From the NCBI RefSeq assembly GCF_003075525.1, contig NZ_QDDR01000013.1, forward strand, positions 1-64,000: DNA of 64,000 nt. The letters are read 5' to 3'. Within the stretch, counting starts at the first letter, position 1; every line of letters starts with the position of its first letter. Shown piece after piece: positions 17,570 through 26,560 of this stretch. Below the pieces are notes generated by a model that was not told the origin of the DNA, did no database searches, and saw only the letters and a program-made list of their open reading frames with translations. The position numbers were made by a program, and so were the translations under genes. This stretch comes from Pararhodobacter aggregans. GTDB lineage: Bacteria > Pseudomonadota > Alphaproteobacteria > Rhodobacterales > Rhodobacteraceae.

Positions 17570-18090
17570 GCCTGGCCCTGCCCGCCCCTGCGCTGGCGCC
17601 CCTTTTGCTGGGCGCCAGCCTCACCGTCCGGGGCTGCACCGGCCGCATCGTCGAGACCGAGGCCTATACCCCGGACGACCCCGCCTCGCATTCCTTCCCC
17701 GGCCCGACCAGGCGCAACGCCGCCATGTTCGGCCCGCCGGGGCATGCCTATGTCTACCGGATCTACGGGCTGCACTGGTGCCTCAACGTGGTGGGCCTGC
17801 CCGGGCATGCCGTGCTGATCCGGGCGCTGGAGCCGCTGTCAGGGCTGGAGGCGATGCAGGCCCGCCGCGGTCCCGGCAAGCCGCTCTGCAAGGGCCCCGG
17901 CATGCTGGCCGAGGCGCTGGGGATCACCGGCGCGGATGACGCGCGCCCCTTCGACAGCGCCGATTTCAGCCTGACTCTGGACCCGCCCGAGGCCTACCTG
18001 ACCGGCACCCGCATCGGCATCACCAAGGCCGCCGACTGGCCGCTGCGCTTCGGCCTCACGGGCTCGCGCCACCTGTCGCGGGGCTTTTGA
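17566..18090 (+). CDS. mpg: DNA-3-methyladenine glycosylase (AAG/Mpg type)
   Basis: This base-excision repair enzyme removes alkylated purines. The 174-residue protein has the AAG blocks GRIVETEAYTPDDPASHS (with the catalytic Glu and Tyr), RRNAAMFGPPGHAYVYRIYGLHWCLNVV and LCKGPGMLAEALGI. It starts with GTG at 17566, overlapping the yjbQ stop by four bases. The N-terminus is short by comparison with the family (about 190-200), with no room for the usual leading helix before ARxLLG, here LAPLLLGASL. Confidence 0.93.
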   Translation: MSLALPAPALAPLLLGASLTVRGCTGRIVETEAYTPDDPASHSFPGPTRRNAAMFGPPGHAYVYRIYGLHWCLNVVGLPGHAVLIRALEPLSGLEAMQARRGPGKPLCKGPGMLAEALGITGADDARPFDSADFSLTLDPPEAYLTGTRIGITKAADWPLRFGLTGSRHLSRGF

Positions 18091-18137
18091 CGGCGGCCCC
18101 CTTGCCTTTCCCGACGAATCGTAATAGTTGAAGTTAC

Positions 18138-18581
18138 ATGAACCGCGACAGCCGCCTTTCCAACGTCCTTCACGCGCTCCTCCACATGGCGGAGCATGAG
18201 GGGCCGATGACCTCGGAAACCCTGGCCCTATGCATGCGCACCAATCCGGTGGTCGTGCGCCGGACCATGGGCCTTTTGCGCGACAAGGGCATCGTGGCCT
18301 CGGCCCGGGGCAAGGCGGGCGGCTGGACCATCGCCGCGGATCTGGCGCAGATCAGCCTGCGCGACCTCTACGACGCGTTGGGCGAACCGGCGATCTTCGC
18401 CATCGGCCACCGCAGCGACAACCCCGATTGCCTGGTCGAACAGGCGGTCAACGCGGCCCTGGGCGACGCTTTCGCCCAGGCCGAGGCGCAATTGATGACA
18501 CGGTTCGGCGCCGTCTCTCTGGCCGATCTGGCCGAGGATTTTGCCCGGCGCCACCGACAGGTCCGACAACACAGGGATTGA
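18138..18581 (+). CDS. Rrf2-family transcriptional regulator (YwnA/HypR-like)
   Basis: The 147-residue protein has an N-terminal winged helix (RLSNVLHALLHMAEHEGPMTSETLAL, VVRRTMGLLRDKGIV, GKAGGWTIAADLAQISLRDLYDAL). Only one Cys follows (DNPDCLVEQAV), not the three of Fe-S IscR or NsrR, so it is probably a thiol-type redox or electrophile sensor rather than an iron-sulphur protein. It is 3 bp upstream of the thioredoxin-reductase-like gene and likely represses it. Confidence 0.9.
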   Translation: MNRDSRLSNVLHALLHMAEHEGPMTSETLALCMRTNPVVVRRTMGLLRDKGIVASARGKAGGWTIAADLAQISLRDLYDALGEPAIFAIGHRSDNPDCLVEQAVNAALGDAFAQAEAQLMTRFGAVSLADLAEDFARRHRQVRQHRD

Positions 18582-18584
18582 CCA

Positions 18585-19487
18585 ATGTACGACGTGATCG
18601 TGGTAGGCGGCAGCTATGCCGGGATGGCGGCTGCGCTGCAATTGCTGCGCGCCAGACGCCAGGTGCTGGTGATCGACGCGGGCCAGCGGCGCAACCGCTT
18701 TGCCAGCCATTCGCACGGTTTCCTGACGCAGGACGGCGAGGATCCGGCGGTCATCGCCGCCACCGCCCGCGCGCAATTGCAGCGCTATCCCACGCTGTCC
18801 TGGCGCAAGGGTGCCGTGACCAGCGTCAGTGGCGCCAAGGACCGGTTCGAGGTCACAACCGAAGACGGCGAGCGTCTGGCCTCCCGCCGGGTGATCCTGG
18901 CCACCGGCCTTGCCGACACGCTGCCCCAGATCCCGGGACTGGCCGAACGCTGGGGCAAATCGGTGTTTCACTGCCCCTATTGCCACGGCTATGAGCTGGA
19001 TTTCGGCCGCATCGCCCTGATCGCCAACGGGCCCGAGGCGATCCATCACGCCCCGCTCTTCACCGAGTTCGGTCAGGCGACGCTGCTGACCAACGCCCTC
19101 GTCCCGCTGGAGCCCGAGACCTGCCGCACCCTCACCGACCGGGGCCTGACGCTGGAGGGCCGGGCGATCCTCGAGGTGGCGGGCCCGCTGGAGGGGCCGG
19201 TCGAGGTGCGGTTCCAGAGCGGCGAGCCCCTCAGCTTCGCCGGCCTCTTCGTCGCCACCAAGACCCGGCCCGCCAGCCTGCCCGCCGAAGCTCTGGGCGT
19301 GGCGATGGAAGAGACGCCGATGGGCGTGCAATACCGCACCGACGGGTTCAAGGAGACGTCGATCCCCGGCCTCTATGCCTGCGGCGACGCGGCGCGCGTG
19401 CCGCATTCCGTCTCGCTGGCGGTCGGCGACGGGGCCTGGGCGGGGGCGATGGTGCACCGCTCGCTGGTCTTCGATCCCGCCCTCTGA
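18585..19487 (+). CDS. Thioredoxin-reductase-like FAD/NAD(P) oxidoreductase
   Basis: The 300-residue flavoprotein opens with the FAD-binding DVIVVGGSYAGMAAALQLLRAR. Its redox-active disulphide is FHCPYCHGYEL, about residues 127-137, and a second FAD motif is LYACGDAARVP near the end. The NADPH-binding GxGxxA motif is not clear (IALIANGPEAIHH), so the reductant is uncertain. This type, with CPYC instead of CAxC, is often next to Rrf2 or thiol-stress regulators. Here it follows an Rrf2 gene by 3 bp and is probably in its operon. Confidence 0.9.
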   Translation: MYDVIVVGGSYAGMAAALQLLRARRQVLVIDAGQRRNRFASHSHGFLTQDGEDPAVIAATARAQLQRYPTLSWRKGAVTSVSGAKDRFEVTTEDGERLASRRVILATGLADTLPQIPGLAERWGKSVFHCPYCHGYELDFGRIALIANGPEAIHHAPLFTEFGQATLLTNALVPLEPETCRTLTDRGLTLEGRAILEVAGPLEGPVEVRFQSGEPLSFAGLFVATKTRPASLPAEALGVAMEETPMGVQYRTDGFKETSIPGLYACGDAARVPHSVSLAVGDGAWAGAMVHRSLVFDPAL

Positions 19488-19634
19488 GCCGCAAGTGGCG
19501 GGTTTCCGGCGCGGATTCCCGCCGCTGGCGCAGATTTTTGCGCCTGTGGGCGCTAACGTCCCGACGCCGCCATTGCCGCGTCACCAAGGCCCGCGTATCC
19601 AAGGCGCCAGCAGTCAATCCAAAGGGGACCCGCC

Positions 19635-20564
19635 ATGCGCGCCACCAAAACCGTTCAGCGAATCCTGGCCAATTACGAGGGGGAAACCCCCGGCGTGAAG
19701 GCCAATCTGGCCCGCATGCTGATGGAGGGCAAGCTGGGCGGCACCGGCAAGATGATTATCCTGCCGGTGGACCAGGGTTTCGAGCACGGGCCCGCCCGCA
19801 GCTTCGCCCCGAACCCGGCGGGCTATGACCCCCATTACCATTACCAGCTGGCCATCGACGCGGGCCTCAGCGCCTATGCGGCACCCCTGGGGCCGCTGGA
19901 AGCGGGCGCCGACACGTTCGCCGGGCAGATCCCGACCATCCTGAAGGTGAACTCGTCCAATTCGCTGATGTCGTCCTCGGCGCCGAAGAACCAGGCGGTG
20001 ACGGCCTCGGTGGATGACGCGCTGCGCATCGGCGCCTCGGCCATCGGCTTCACCATCTACCCGGGCTCGGACAGTGCTCTCGACATGTTCGAAGAGATCG
20101 TCGAGATGCGCAAGGAAGCCGCGGCCAAGGGCATCGCCACGGTGATCTGGTCCTATCCGCGCGGCGAGGGCATCTCGAAGGACGGCGAGACGGCGATCGA
20201 CGTGGCGGCCTATGCCGCGCATATCGCGGCGCTCTTGGGCGCGCATATCATCAAGATCAAGCTCTCGACCGACCATGTCATGCAGCCCGAGGCCAAGAAG
20301 GTCTACGACAAGGAAGGCATCGACATCTCGACCCTGTCGGCGCGCGTGAAGCATTGCGTGCAATCCTCGTTCAACGGCCGCCGGATCATCGTCTTTTCGG
20401 GCGGTGCGGCGAAGGGCACGGACGCGGTCTATGACGACGCCCGCGCGATCCGCGACGGCGGCGGCAACGGCTCGATCATCGGCCGGAACTCGTTCCAGCG
20501 CTCGCGCGAGGATGCGCTGGCGATGCTGGGCAAGCTGGTCGACATCTACAAGGGCAAGGCCTGA
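19635..20564 (+). CDS. fbaB: Fructose-bisphosphate aldolase class I (FbaB/DhnA type)
   Basis: This enzyme splits or forms fructose 1,6-bisphosphate through a Lys Schiff base. The 309-residue protein carries the DhnA-type blocks MIILPVDQGFEHGPARSF, LKVNSSNSL, VIWSYPRGEG and IIKIKLSTDH, where the Lys in IKIKLS is the candidate Schiff-base residue. Phosphate-binding GG motifs occur in VFSGGAAKG and GGGNGSIIGRNSFQR. An AAAGGGGA site precedes the ATG. A strong terminator follows the stop. Confidence 0.93.
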   Translation: MRATKTVQRILANYEGETPGVKANLARMLMEGKLGGTGKMIILPVDQGFEHGPARSFAPNPAGYDPHYHYQLAIDAGLSAYAAPLGPLEAGADTFAGQIPTILKVNSSNSLMSSSAPKNQAVTASVDDALRIGASAIGFTIYPGSDSALDMFEEIVEMRKEAAAKGIATVIWSYPRGEGISKDGETAIDVAAYAAHIAALLGAHIIKIKLSTDHVMQPEAKKVYDKEGIDISTLSARVKHCVQSSFNGRRIIVFSGGAAKGTDAVYDDARAIRDGGGNGSIIGRNSFQRSREDALAMLGKLVDIYKGKA

Positions 20565-20583
20565 GCCTTCCCGACACCATGCG

Positions 20584-20610
20584 AAAGGGGGCCGCGAGGC
20601 CCCCTTTTTT
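20584..20610 (+). terminator. Rho-independent terminator after fbaB
   Basis: AAAGGGGGCC at 20584-20593 and GGCCCCCTTT at 20598-20607 form a perfect 10-bp stem with a GCGA loop and a TTTTTT tail. It could also stop transcription of the convergent MORN gene, which ends at 20631. Confidence 0.85.
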
Positions 20611-20630
20611 CATGCCGTGACCTGTGGGTG

Positions 20631-22088
20631 TCAGCCGCCGTTGCCCTCGGCCGGCGCGTCCGCGGCGGGCGCCGTATCCGGCTCGACCAGCACCCCCTGA
20701 TCCCAGCGGCCCGAGACGATCTGCCCCGCGGCATAGGTCAGCCGACCCTGCCCCACGCGCTGGCCATCGACGAACTGGCCGACATAGACATCGCCCGTGG
20801 GATAGGTGGCGGTGCCCTGCCCCTCGATCCGGCCGCCGCGCCAGTCGCCGGTATAGGTGAAGCCATCGGCAAGGGTGATCGTGCCCTGCCCCTCGCGCTC
20901 GCCCCCCACGAAACCGCCCTCGTAACGGGTGCCGTCCGGGTAGGTCATGACGCCCTGCCCCTCACGCAGACCGGCCTCGAAGGCGCCGACATAGACCCGG
21001 CCATCGGGGTATTCCATGCGGCCCTGGCCCTGCGGCTGACCGGCGCGGAAGCTGCCTTCGTAGATCAGCCCCTCGGCCATGCGGGCGCGGCCCTGGCCCT
21101 CGATCCGGCCCTCGGACCAGGCGCCGGTGTAGCCGGTGCCATTGGCATAGGTGATGGTGCCCTCGCCATCGGGCACGCCGTCACGGAACCGGCCATCGTA
21201 GCGCGCGCCATCGGGGGCGGTCATCACGCCGGCGCCGGTGATGCGGTCGGCGACCCATTCCCCGGAATAGACATAGCCATCCGCCGTGGTCAGGCGGCCC
21301 CGGCCCTGGCGCAGGTCATCGACGAAATCGCCCTCGTAGATCGCGCCATCGGCCATGAGCAGGCGCCCCACGCCCTGCAGCATGCCCTGCACGAAGCTGC
21401 CCTCGCGCCGGTCGCCGCCGGGCAGCGTCAGGACGCCCGCGCCGTTGAGCATCCCCTCGGACCATTCGCCGTCATAGATCGTGCCATCGGGCCGCGTCAG
21501 CCGCCCCTCGCCATGCCGCTGATCGGCGAGCATGCCGCCGGTATAGACCGAGCCGTCCGGGTAGGTGATCGTGCCCTGCCCCTCGCGCAGGCCATGCTGC
21601 CACTCGCCATCGTAGCGCAGACCACCGGGGCGCTCCATCACGCCGCGCCCATGCGGCTGGCTGTCGTCGAAATTGCCCGTATAGACCACGCCCGTCACAT
21701 AGCGCCGCGTGCCTTCGCCCATGATACGGCCCGCGTCCCAATTGCCCTCGTAGGACGAGCCATCGGCAAAGACCATGCGGCCCGCGCCATGGGGGCGTCC
21801 GTCCTCGAACAGCCCCTCATAGACCGAACCGTTGGGATAGCGCGCGGTGCCGGTGCCGGTGATCTGGCCGTGTTCCCACGAGCCGGTGTATTCGAACCCG
21901 TTGGGCAGCCGGTAGGTCCCCTGCCCGTGCTGCAGCCCGTCGAGGAAGGTCCCCTCGTAGATCCCGCCATCGGCGTATTGTCGGGTGATGACCTCGGACA
22001 GATCCTGCGACAGTGCGGGCCCCGCCGCGGGCAATGCGAGCGCGAGCATCAGGGCAGTGACGAGAGGTGCTTTCATGGTCCTTGCCAT
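20631..22088 (-). CDS. Exported MORN-repeat protein (18 repeats)
   Basis: A signal peptide (MKAPLVTALMLALALPAAGPALS, cut after LSQ or nearby) is followed by 18 copies of a 23-residue MORN repeat, starting YEGTFLDGLQHGQGTYRLPN and running to residue 460. Each repeat has the pattern Y-x-G-x-(W/F)-x-x-G-x-x-x-G-x-G-x-x-x-x-x-x-G. MORN repeats form long beta-solenoids and often bind membranes or proteins. Alternative ATGs exist at 22088 and 22076; both keep the signal. The gene is monocistronic between terminators at 20584 and 22269. Confidence 0.92.
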   Translation of the reverse strand: MARTMKAPLVTALMLALALPAAGPALSQDLSEVITRQYADGGIYEGTFLDGLQHGQGTYRLPNGFEYTGSWEHGQITGTGTARYPNGSVYEGLFEDGRPHGAGRMVFADGSSYEGNWDAGRIMGEGTRRYVTGVVYTGNFDDSQPHGRGVMERPGGLRYDGEWQHGLREGQGTITYPDGSVYTGGMLADQRHGEGRLTRPDGTIYDGEWSEGMLNGAGVLTLPGGDRREGSFVQGMLQGVGRLLMADGAIYEGDFVDDLRQGRGRLTTADGYVYSGEWVADRITGAGVMTAPDGARYDGRFRDGVPDGEGTITYANGTGYTGAWSEGRIEGQGRARMAEGLIYEGSFRAGQPQGQGRMEYPDGRVYVGAFEAGLREGQGVMTYPDGTRYEGGFVGGEREGQGTITLADGFTYTGDWRGGRIEGQGTATYPTGDVYVGQFVDGQRVGQGRLTYAAGQIVSGRWDQGVLVEPDTAPAADAPAEGNGG

Positions 22089-22268
22089 CGTGGCGCCCGG
22101 GAGGCTCCCCGCGGCGTCTCAAACCTAGTGTAAAGGCTGATGAAAAGACAAGCGGGCAGGCCGCGATTCACCGGTGCCCGGTCGGGAACCCGCCTGCCTG
22201 CCGGTGCAACCGGCCGGCCGAGCCCCGGTTCCTCTGGCGCCGCCCGCAGCAGATCCCGAAAACACCGC

Positions 22269-22295
22269 GGCCGCCCTTCGCAACGAGGGACGGCC
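22269..22295 (-). terminator. Likely terminator of pheS
   Basis: GGCCG-C-CCT and AGG-GA-CGGCC form an imperfect stem just after the pheS stop on the minus strand; the minus-strand sequence beyond it has a TTTT run (near 22257-22262). Confidence 0.4.
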
Positions 22296-22320
22296 GGGGA
22301 AGATCGGGTCGGAAGGCGGT

Positions 22321-23382
22321 TCAGCCCGCGTGAACGCTCGGCGCTTCCAGCGCGCCGAAGCCGTAATGCCTGAGCCAGCGCAGGTCCGATTCGAAGAAGG
22401 CGCGCAGGTCAGGGATGCCGTATTTCAGCATCGCCATCCGGTCGATCCCCATGCCGAAGGCGAAGCCCTGCCATTGGTCGGGGTCGATCCCGCCCGCGCG
22501 CAGCACCTTGGGATGCATCATGCCCGAGCCCAGCACCTCCAGCCAGCCATCGCCCTCGCCCACGCGCAGCTGCCCGTTGACCCAGGAACACTGGATATCG
22601 ACCTCGGCCGAGGGCTCGGTGAAGGGGAAATGCGAGGCGCGGAAGCGGGTCTTCACCTTGGTGCCGAAATAGGCGGTGAAGAATTCCTCGAGCACCCACT
22701 TGAGGTTCGCCATCGAGATGTCGCGGTCGATGGCCATGCCCTCGATCTGGTGGAACATCGGCGCATGCGTCTGGTCCATGTCCATCCGGTAGACCCGGCC
22801 CGGCGCAATCACCCGGATCGGCGCGCCCTGCTCCTGCATGGCGCGGATCTGCACCGGCGAGGTATGGGTGCGCAGCACATGCGGCGGACGGTTGTCGCCG
22901 GGCGCGCGATGCATGAAGAACGTGTCATGCTCCTGCCGCGCCGGATGCTCGGGCGCGATGTTGAGCGCGTCGAAATTGTACCAGTCGGTCTCGATCTGCG
23001 GCCCTTCGGCCACGGCAAAGCCCATATCGGCGAAGATCGCCGTGCATTCCTCGGTCACCTGGCTGACCGGGTGGATCGTGCCGCGCGGACGGTGGCGGGC
23101 GGGCAGCGTGACGTCCAGCCACTCGGCCTTGAGCCGCTCGTCGAGCGCCGCATCCTCCATCGCCGCCTTGCGCGCGCGCAGCGCCGCGTCCAGCTCGTCC
23201 TTCAGGACGTTGAGCGCCTTGCCATAGGTCTGGCGCTCCTCGGGCGACATCTGGCCCAGCTCGCGCATCTTCAGGCTGATCTCGCCTTTCTTGCCCAGGG
23301 CAGCGAGGCGGACCTCCTCCAGCTGGGCGGCGTCGGCGGCACCGGCAATCCGGGCGAGATAGGTGTTGCGCAGGTCTTCCAT
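22321..23382 (-). CDS. pheS: Phenylalanine--tRNA ligase alpha subunit
   Basis: The 353-residue class II synthetase subunit has the coiled-coil N-terminus (about residues 1-80), then the catalytic core with motif 2 ([23 protein letters not shown]) and motif 3 ([11 protein letters not shown]). [19 protein letters not shown] marks the start of the core. It is normally encoded beside pheT, but no beta subunit is in this window; the next gene on the strand, MORN, is unrelated. The start ATG is standard. Confidence 0.95.
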   Translation of the reverse strand: MEDLRNTYLARIAGAADAAQLEEVRLAALGKKGEISLKMRELGQMSPEERQTYGKALNVLKDELDAALRARKAAMEDAALDERLKAEWLDVTLPARHRPRGTIHPVSQVTEECTAIFADMGFAVAEGPQIETDWYNFDALNIAPEHPARQEHDTFFMHRAPGDNRPPHVLRTHTSPVQIRAMQEQGAPIRVIAPGRVYRMDMDQTHAPMFHQIEGMAIDRDISMANLKWVLEEFFTAYFGTKVKTRFRASHFPFTEPSAEVDIQCSWVNGQLRVGEGDGWLEVLGSGMMHPKVLRAGGIDPDQWQGFAFGMGIDRMAMLKYGIPDLRAFFESDLRWLRHYGFGALEAPSVHAG

Positions 23383-23499
23383 CCGAGCCTCCTGAACTCC
23401 GCGCCCCTGCTATCCGTGACGTGGCGTGATTGCAAGCGCACAGCCTTGTTGCCGCGGGGGCGGCGGGCAAGAATGGCGCGGTTCGGGCAGGAGGATCCC

Positions 23500-24678
23500 A
23501 TGACGCACCCATCCAAGGTTCCGGCCAATCCCTGGCTGGTGCTCGCGGGCCTGTCGCTGGGCGTGCTGGTGACCAACGGCTTCGGCCGCTTCGCCTATGG
23601 GCTGATCCTGCCGGCGATGCGCGCCGATCTCGACTGGACCTATGCTCAGGCGGGCTGGCTGAACACCGCCAATGCGCTGGGCTATATCGCCGGGGCCGTG
23701 GGCACCATGCTGGCGCTGAGGCGCCGCGGCCCGGCGGGGCTGTTTGCGCTGGGGCTGGCGGTGACGGCGGTGGCGCTGGTCGCGACCAGCGCCCTGCCCG
23801 CGCTCTGGTGGCAGAGCCTGTGGCGCTTCCTGACCGGGCTTTTCGGCGCGCTGTCCTTCTCTACCGCCGGGGCGCTGGCGGCGCGGCTCTGGGCCGACAA
23901 CCCGCGGCTCAACGCGCTGGGGATCGCCATCCTCTTCGGCTCGGGCGGCGGCTCGGCCATCGTGCTCTGCGGCGCCACCCTGCCGCCGATGCTGGCCGCA
24001 TGGGGCGACGGGTCCTGGCGCTGGGCCTGGGTGATCGTCGGCGTCCTGAGCCTGGCTATGGCGCCACTGGGCCTGTGGGCGGCGCGTCGCGCCCCCGTGC
24101 CCCCCAGGCGCGAGGTCAGCGCGCCGCCTCTGCCCTCCGGGCGGATGCTGGCGGAATACGCGGGCTACGCGGGTTTCGGGCTGGGCTATATCGTCTATCT
24201 CACCTTCCTCTCGGCCTGGATGAAGGAACAGGCCGCCTCGCCCCTGCAGGTGGCGCTGGTCTGGGTGCTGCTGGGCGGCTGCATCACCCTCTCGCCGATG
24301 CTCTGGCGGGGCGTCTTCGCTCGACATGCCTCGGGCCGGCCGCTGGCCATGGTCCTGAGCGGCATCGCGCTGGGCTCGGCCCTGCCGGTCCTCTGGCCCA
24401 CGCTGCCGGGGCTGGTGGTTTCCGCCGTGATCTTCGGCAGTTGCGTATTCATGGCCCCCTCGGCGGTGACCAATTTCTCGCGCAAGAACCTCCCGCCCGA
24501 GAGCTGGGGCAGCGCCATCTCGCTCTTCACCGTGGTCTTCGCCGTGGCCCAGACCATCGGCCCCTATGCCGCGGGCGCATTGGGCGATCTGACGGGCAGC
24601 ATCGGCACCAGCCTCCTCGCCGCCTCGGCGATCCTCCTGGCCGGCGCGGCGGTCGCGGCGCTGCAAAAGCCACTCTAG
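23500..24678 (+). CDS. MFS transporter, YbfB/YjiJ-like
   Basis: The 392-residue membrane protein has about 12 hydrophobic segments beginning WLVLAGLSLGVLVTNGFGRFAYGLILPAM, which is typical of YbfB/YjiJ-family transporters (NGFGRFAYGLILPAMR). AGGAGG six bases before the ATG fixes the start, although the frame stays open upstream over pheS. It is divergent from pheS. The substrate is unknown. Confidence 0.88.
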   Translation: MTHPSKVPANPWLVLAGLSLGVLVTNGFGRFAYGLILPAMRADLDWTYAQAGWLNTANALGYIAGAVGTMLALRRRGPAGLFALGLAVTAVALVATSALPALWWQSLWRFLTGLFGALSFSTAGALAARLWADNPRLNALGIAILFGSGGGSAIVLCGATLPPMLAAWGDGSWRWAWVIVGVLSLAMAPLGLWAARRAPVPPRREVSAPPLPSGRMLAEYAGYAGFGLGYIVYLTFLSAWMKEQAASPLQVALVWVLLGGCITLSPMLWRGVFARHASGRPLAMVLSGIALGSALPVLWPTLPGLVVSAVIFGSCVFMAPSAVTNFSRKNLPPESWGSAISLFTVVFAVAQTIGPYAAGALGDLTGSIGTSLLAASAILLAGAAVAALQKPL

Positions 24679-24764
24679 CCCCGCCGAGCCCGTTCACGGC
24701 ATCTTAAGACGCCGCGTGTTCTCCTGATCCCCCACCGATGGGAGAGCTGAAGGGAAGCCTGCGC

Positions 24765-26132
24765 ATGCCTGACCGGACGAGTGATCGCCTGCTCCAACTC
24801 GCGCCCTTCGTGACGATCGGGCTGGTCGTGGCCGGGTTGATCGCCAATCTGGCCGGCGGGCCGCGCCCGGGACCGGCCCTGTCGCTGCCGACCGCGCTGG
24901 CCTATGCCCTGCTGGCAATCCTTTGGCATCAGGACCTGACACGGCCCGCGCATCGGCGCCACCCGCGGCTGACCCTGATCCTGGCCCCGGCCATCGCCGC
25001 CCTCTGCCTGCTGACCCTCGCCGACCGCTGGACCGGGATCCTCGGCGGCACGCTCGACGCGGCGGTACGGACCGCCGAGCTGGGCCAGTTCGGCCTCAAC
25101 GGCCATGTGTCGAGCAAATCGCTCCTCTTCATCGCCGCCTGCGCTCTTGCGCTCCTCGGCACGCGGCGCAACCGTCCTCTGGCGAGCCTGTTCGTGCTGG
25201 CGCTGCTGGCGATCTGCAACGTGGCGGTGGTCGATCTGGCGATGGCCGGGGCGCTGTGGGACCGCGAATTGTCGGTCTGGTCGACGCTGGCGGCCTTCAC
25301 CCTGACGCTCGCCGCCACCCTGCGCCTGCGCGAGCGCAGCCTCTTCTCCCCCCTCTTCCTGCCCGGCCCCGCCGGCATGGCGCTGCGCCTCATGGCCGGG
25401 CTCTCGCTGGTCATGCCGATGCTGGCGGGCTGGATCTATGCCTATCTGATGGCCCCCAAACCGCAGGAGGTCGATCTCATCGCCAAGCTTCTCGGCGGGC
25501 TGGGCTGGGTGATGTTCCAGATGACCTTCCTTCTGGGCTTGATCATCGCCCGTCAGCTGCGCAAGACCGAAGCGACCGCGCAGCGGGACCCACTGACCGG
25601 GCTGCTGAACCGGGCCGGGATCGCCGCGGCAGTGCGGGGGGTCAAGGCGGATGTCGCGGGCGTCCTGATGACCGAGGTCGATGGCTTCGCCGGCCTGAAC
25701 GACGCGCTCGGTAATCCGAGGGGCGAAACGCTCCTGCGCGATATCGCGGCGGCGATCCGGGCCGAGATGCCGGAAGACGACGCGATCATCGGCCGCCTGT
25801 GGAACGACGAATTCCTGATCGTCGTGCCGAACCTGGTGCTGCCCCAGCTGGAGCAGCGGGCCGAGGCATTGCGGCAGGCCGTCGCCCGCCTGCCGCCTCT
25901 GGCGACCGGCGAAGGGCTGCACCACCCTCGGCTCACGGTCGGCTGTGCGACCTACATTCCATCCAGAATGTCTTTCAACGCGCTGCTGAACGACGCCGAC
26001 AGTGCCCTGCACTGGGTCACCACCGCCCGCCGCGACTGGTTCACGGAGGCGGAAGCGACGGATCAGGCCCCGCCTGCCTCCCCGCCGGAGGACGCAAGCG
26101 CGGTCCCCGCAGCGGCGGCCCGGGCGCGCTGA
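24765..26132 (+). CDS. Membrane protein with a degenerate GGDEF domain
   Basis: Six or seven hydrophobic segments (residues 10-260) are followed by a GGDEF-like domain starting RDPLTGLLNRAGIAAAV. The catalytic GG(D/E)EF is replaced by WNDEF (RLWNDEFLIVV), so diguanylate cyclase activity is probably lost. The protein could be a receptor or a c-di-GMP-independent partner. The ATG at 24765 has GAAGGGAAG eight bases upstream; an upstream ATG at 24738 adds nine residues. No EAL domain follows. Confidence 0.85.
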   Translation: MPDRTSDRLLQLAPFVTIGLVVAGLIANLAGGPRPGPALSLPTALAYALLAILWHQDLTRPAHRRHPRLTLILAPAIAALCLLTLADRWTGILGGTLDAAVRTAELGQFGLNGHVSSKSLLFIAACALALLGTRRNRPLASLFVLALLAICNVAVVDLAMAGALWDRELSVWSTLAAFTLTLAATLRLRERSLFSPLFLPGPAGMALRLMAGLSLVMPMLAGWIYAYLMAPKPQEVDLIAKLLGGLGWVMFQMTFLLGLIIARQLRKTEATAQRDPLTGLLNRAGIAAAVRGVKADVAGVLMTEVDGFAGLNDALGNPRGETLLRDIAAAIRAEMPEDDAIIGRLWNDEFLIVVPNLVLPQLEQRAEALRQAVARLPPLATGEGLHHPRLTVGCATYIPSRMSFNALLNDADSALHWVTTARRDWFTEAEATDQAPPASPPEDASAVPAAAARAR

Positions 26133-26176
26133 GGGCTAAGGGGCCTCGGCCATCAGGGTCTTGGCGCGGGCAGGCC

Positions 26177-26560
26177 TCAGCGCTGCGGCGCGCTCAGATG
26201 GGCGATCACCGCTTGCGCGGTCTCCGCGTCACGCACGCGGAGCGAGACTTCGCCCTTCGGCGTGACATGGGCCGTCGGGAAGGCGGCGCGCACGGCGTCG
26301 GTTTCGACCAGGCGGTCGCGGAACGCGGGCTTGCGGAAGTACCACAGCACCCATTCCTCGTTCAGCACGGCCGAGAAATACCAGAAATCCCCGTCCTCGA
26401 TGCGCAATTCATGGGCGATGAAGCCCTTGGATGTCGCCCGCGCGGTCAGCCCGCCCGGATACTCGGCATGGGCGAAGGCGGTGAAAGCATCGCGCACGCC
26501 CCCCGCAGGGGCATGCGCGACATGGGTCTCGAAGTCGTCGGGATTGAGGAGCAAGGTCAC
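26177..26560 (-). CDS. Hypothetical protein coupled to rpoD
   Basis: This is a 127-residue soluble protein that I do not recognise. It reads [20 protein letters not shown]...[49 protein letters not shown], so it has an aromatic-rich beta-like middle and a C-terminal [11 protein letters not shown] helix. The ATG overlaps the rpoD stop (ATGA, 26557-26560), so its translation is likely coupled to rpoD. The conserved-looking fusion of operon position and length makes a real gene likely. Confidence 0.75.
   Translation of the reverse strand: MTLLLNPDDFETHVAHAPAGGVRDAFTAFAHAEYPGGLTARATSKGFIAHELRIEDGDFWYFSAVLNEEWVLWYFRKPAFRDRLVETDAVRAAFPTAHVTPKGEVSLRVRDAETAQAVIAHLSAPQR

Noticed and set aside
20631-22088. 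Regular 69-bp DNA periodicity as a possible CRISPR
   Set aside because: The repeats are coding, directly adjoining and degenerate; there are no unique spacers or cas genes.
20628-22133. 501-codon frame (+) opposite the MORN gene
   Set aside because: Its periodicity mirrors the MORN repeats on the minus strand; no independent motif.
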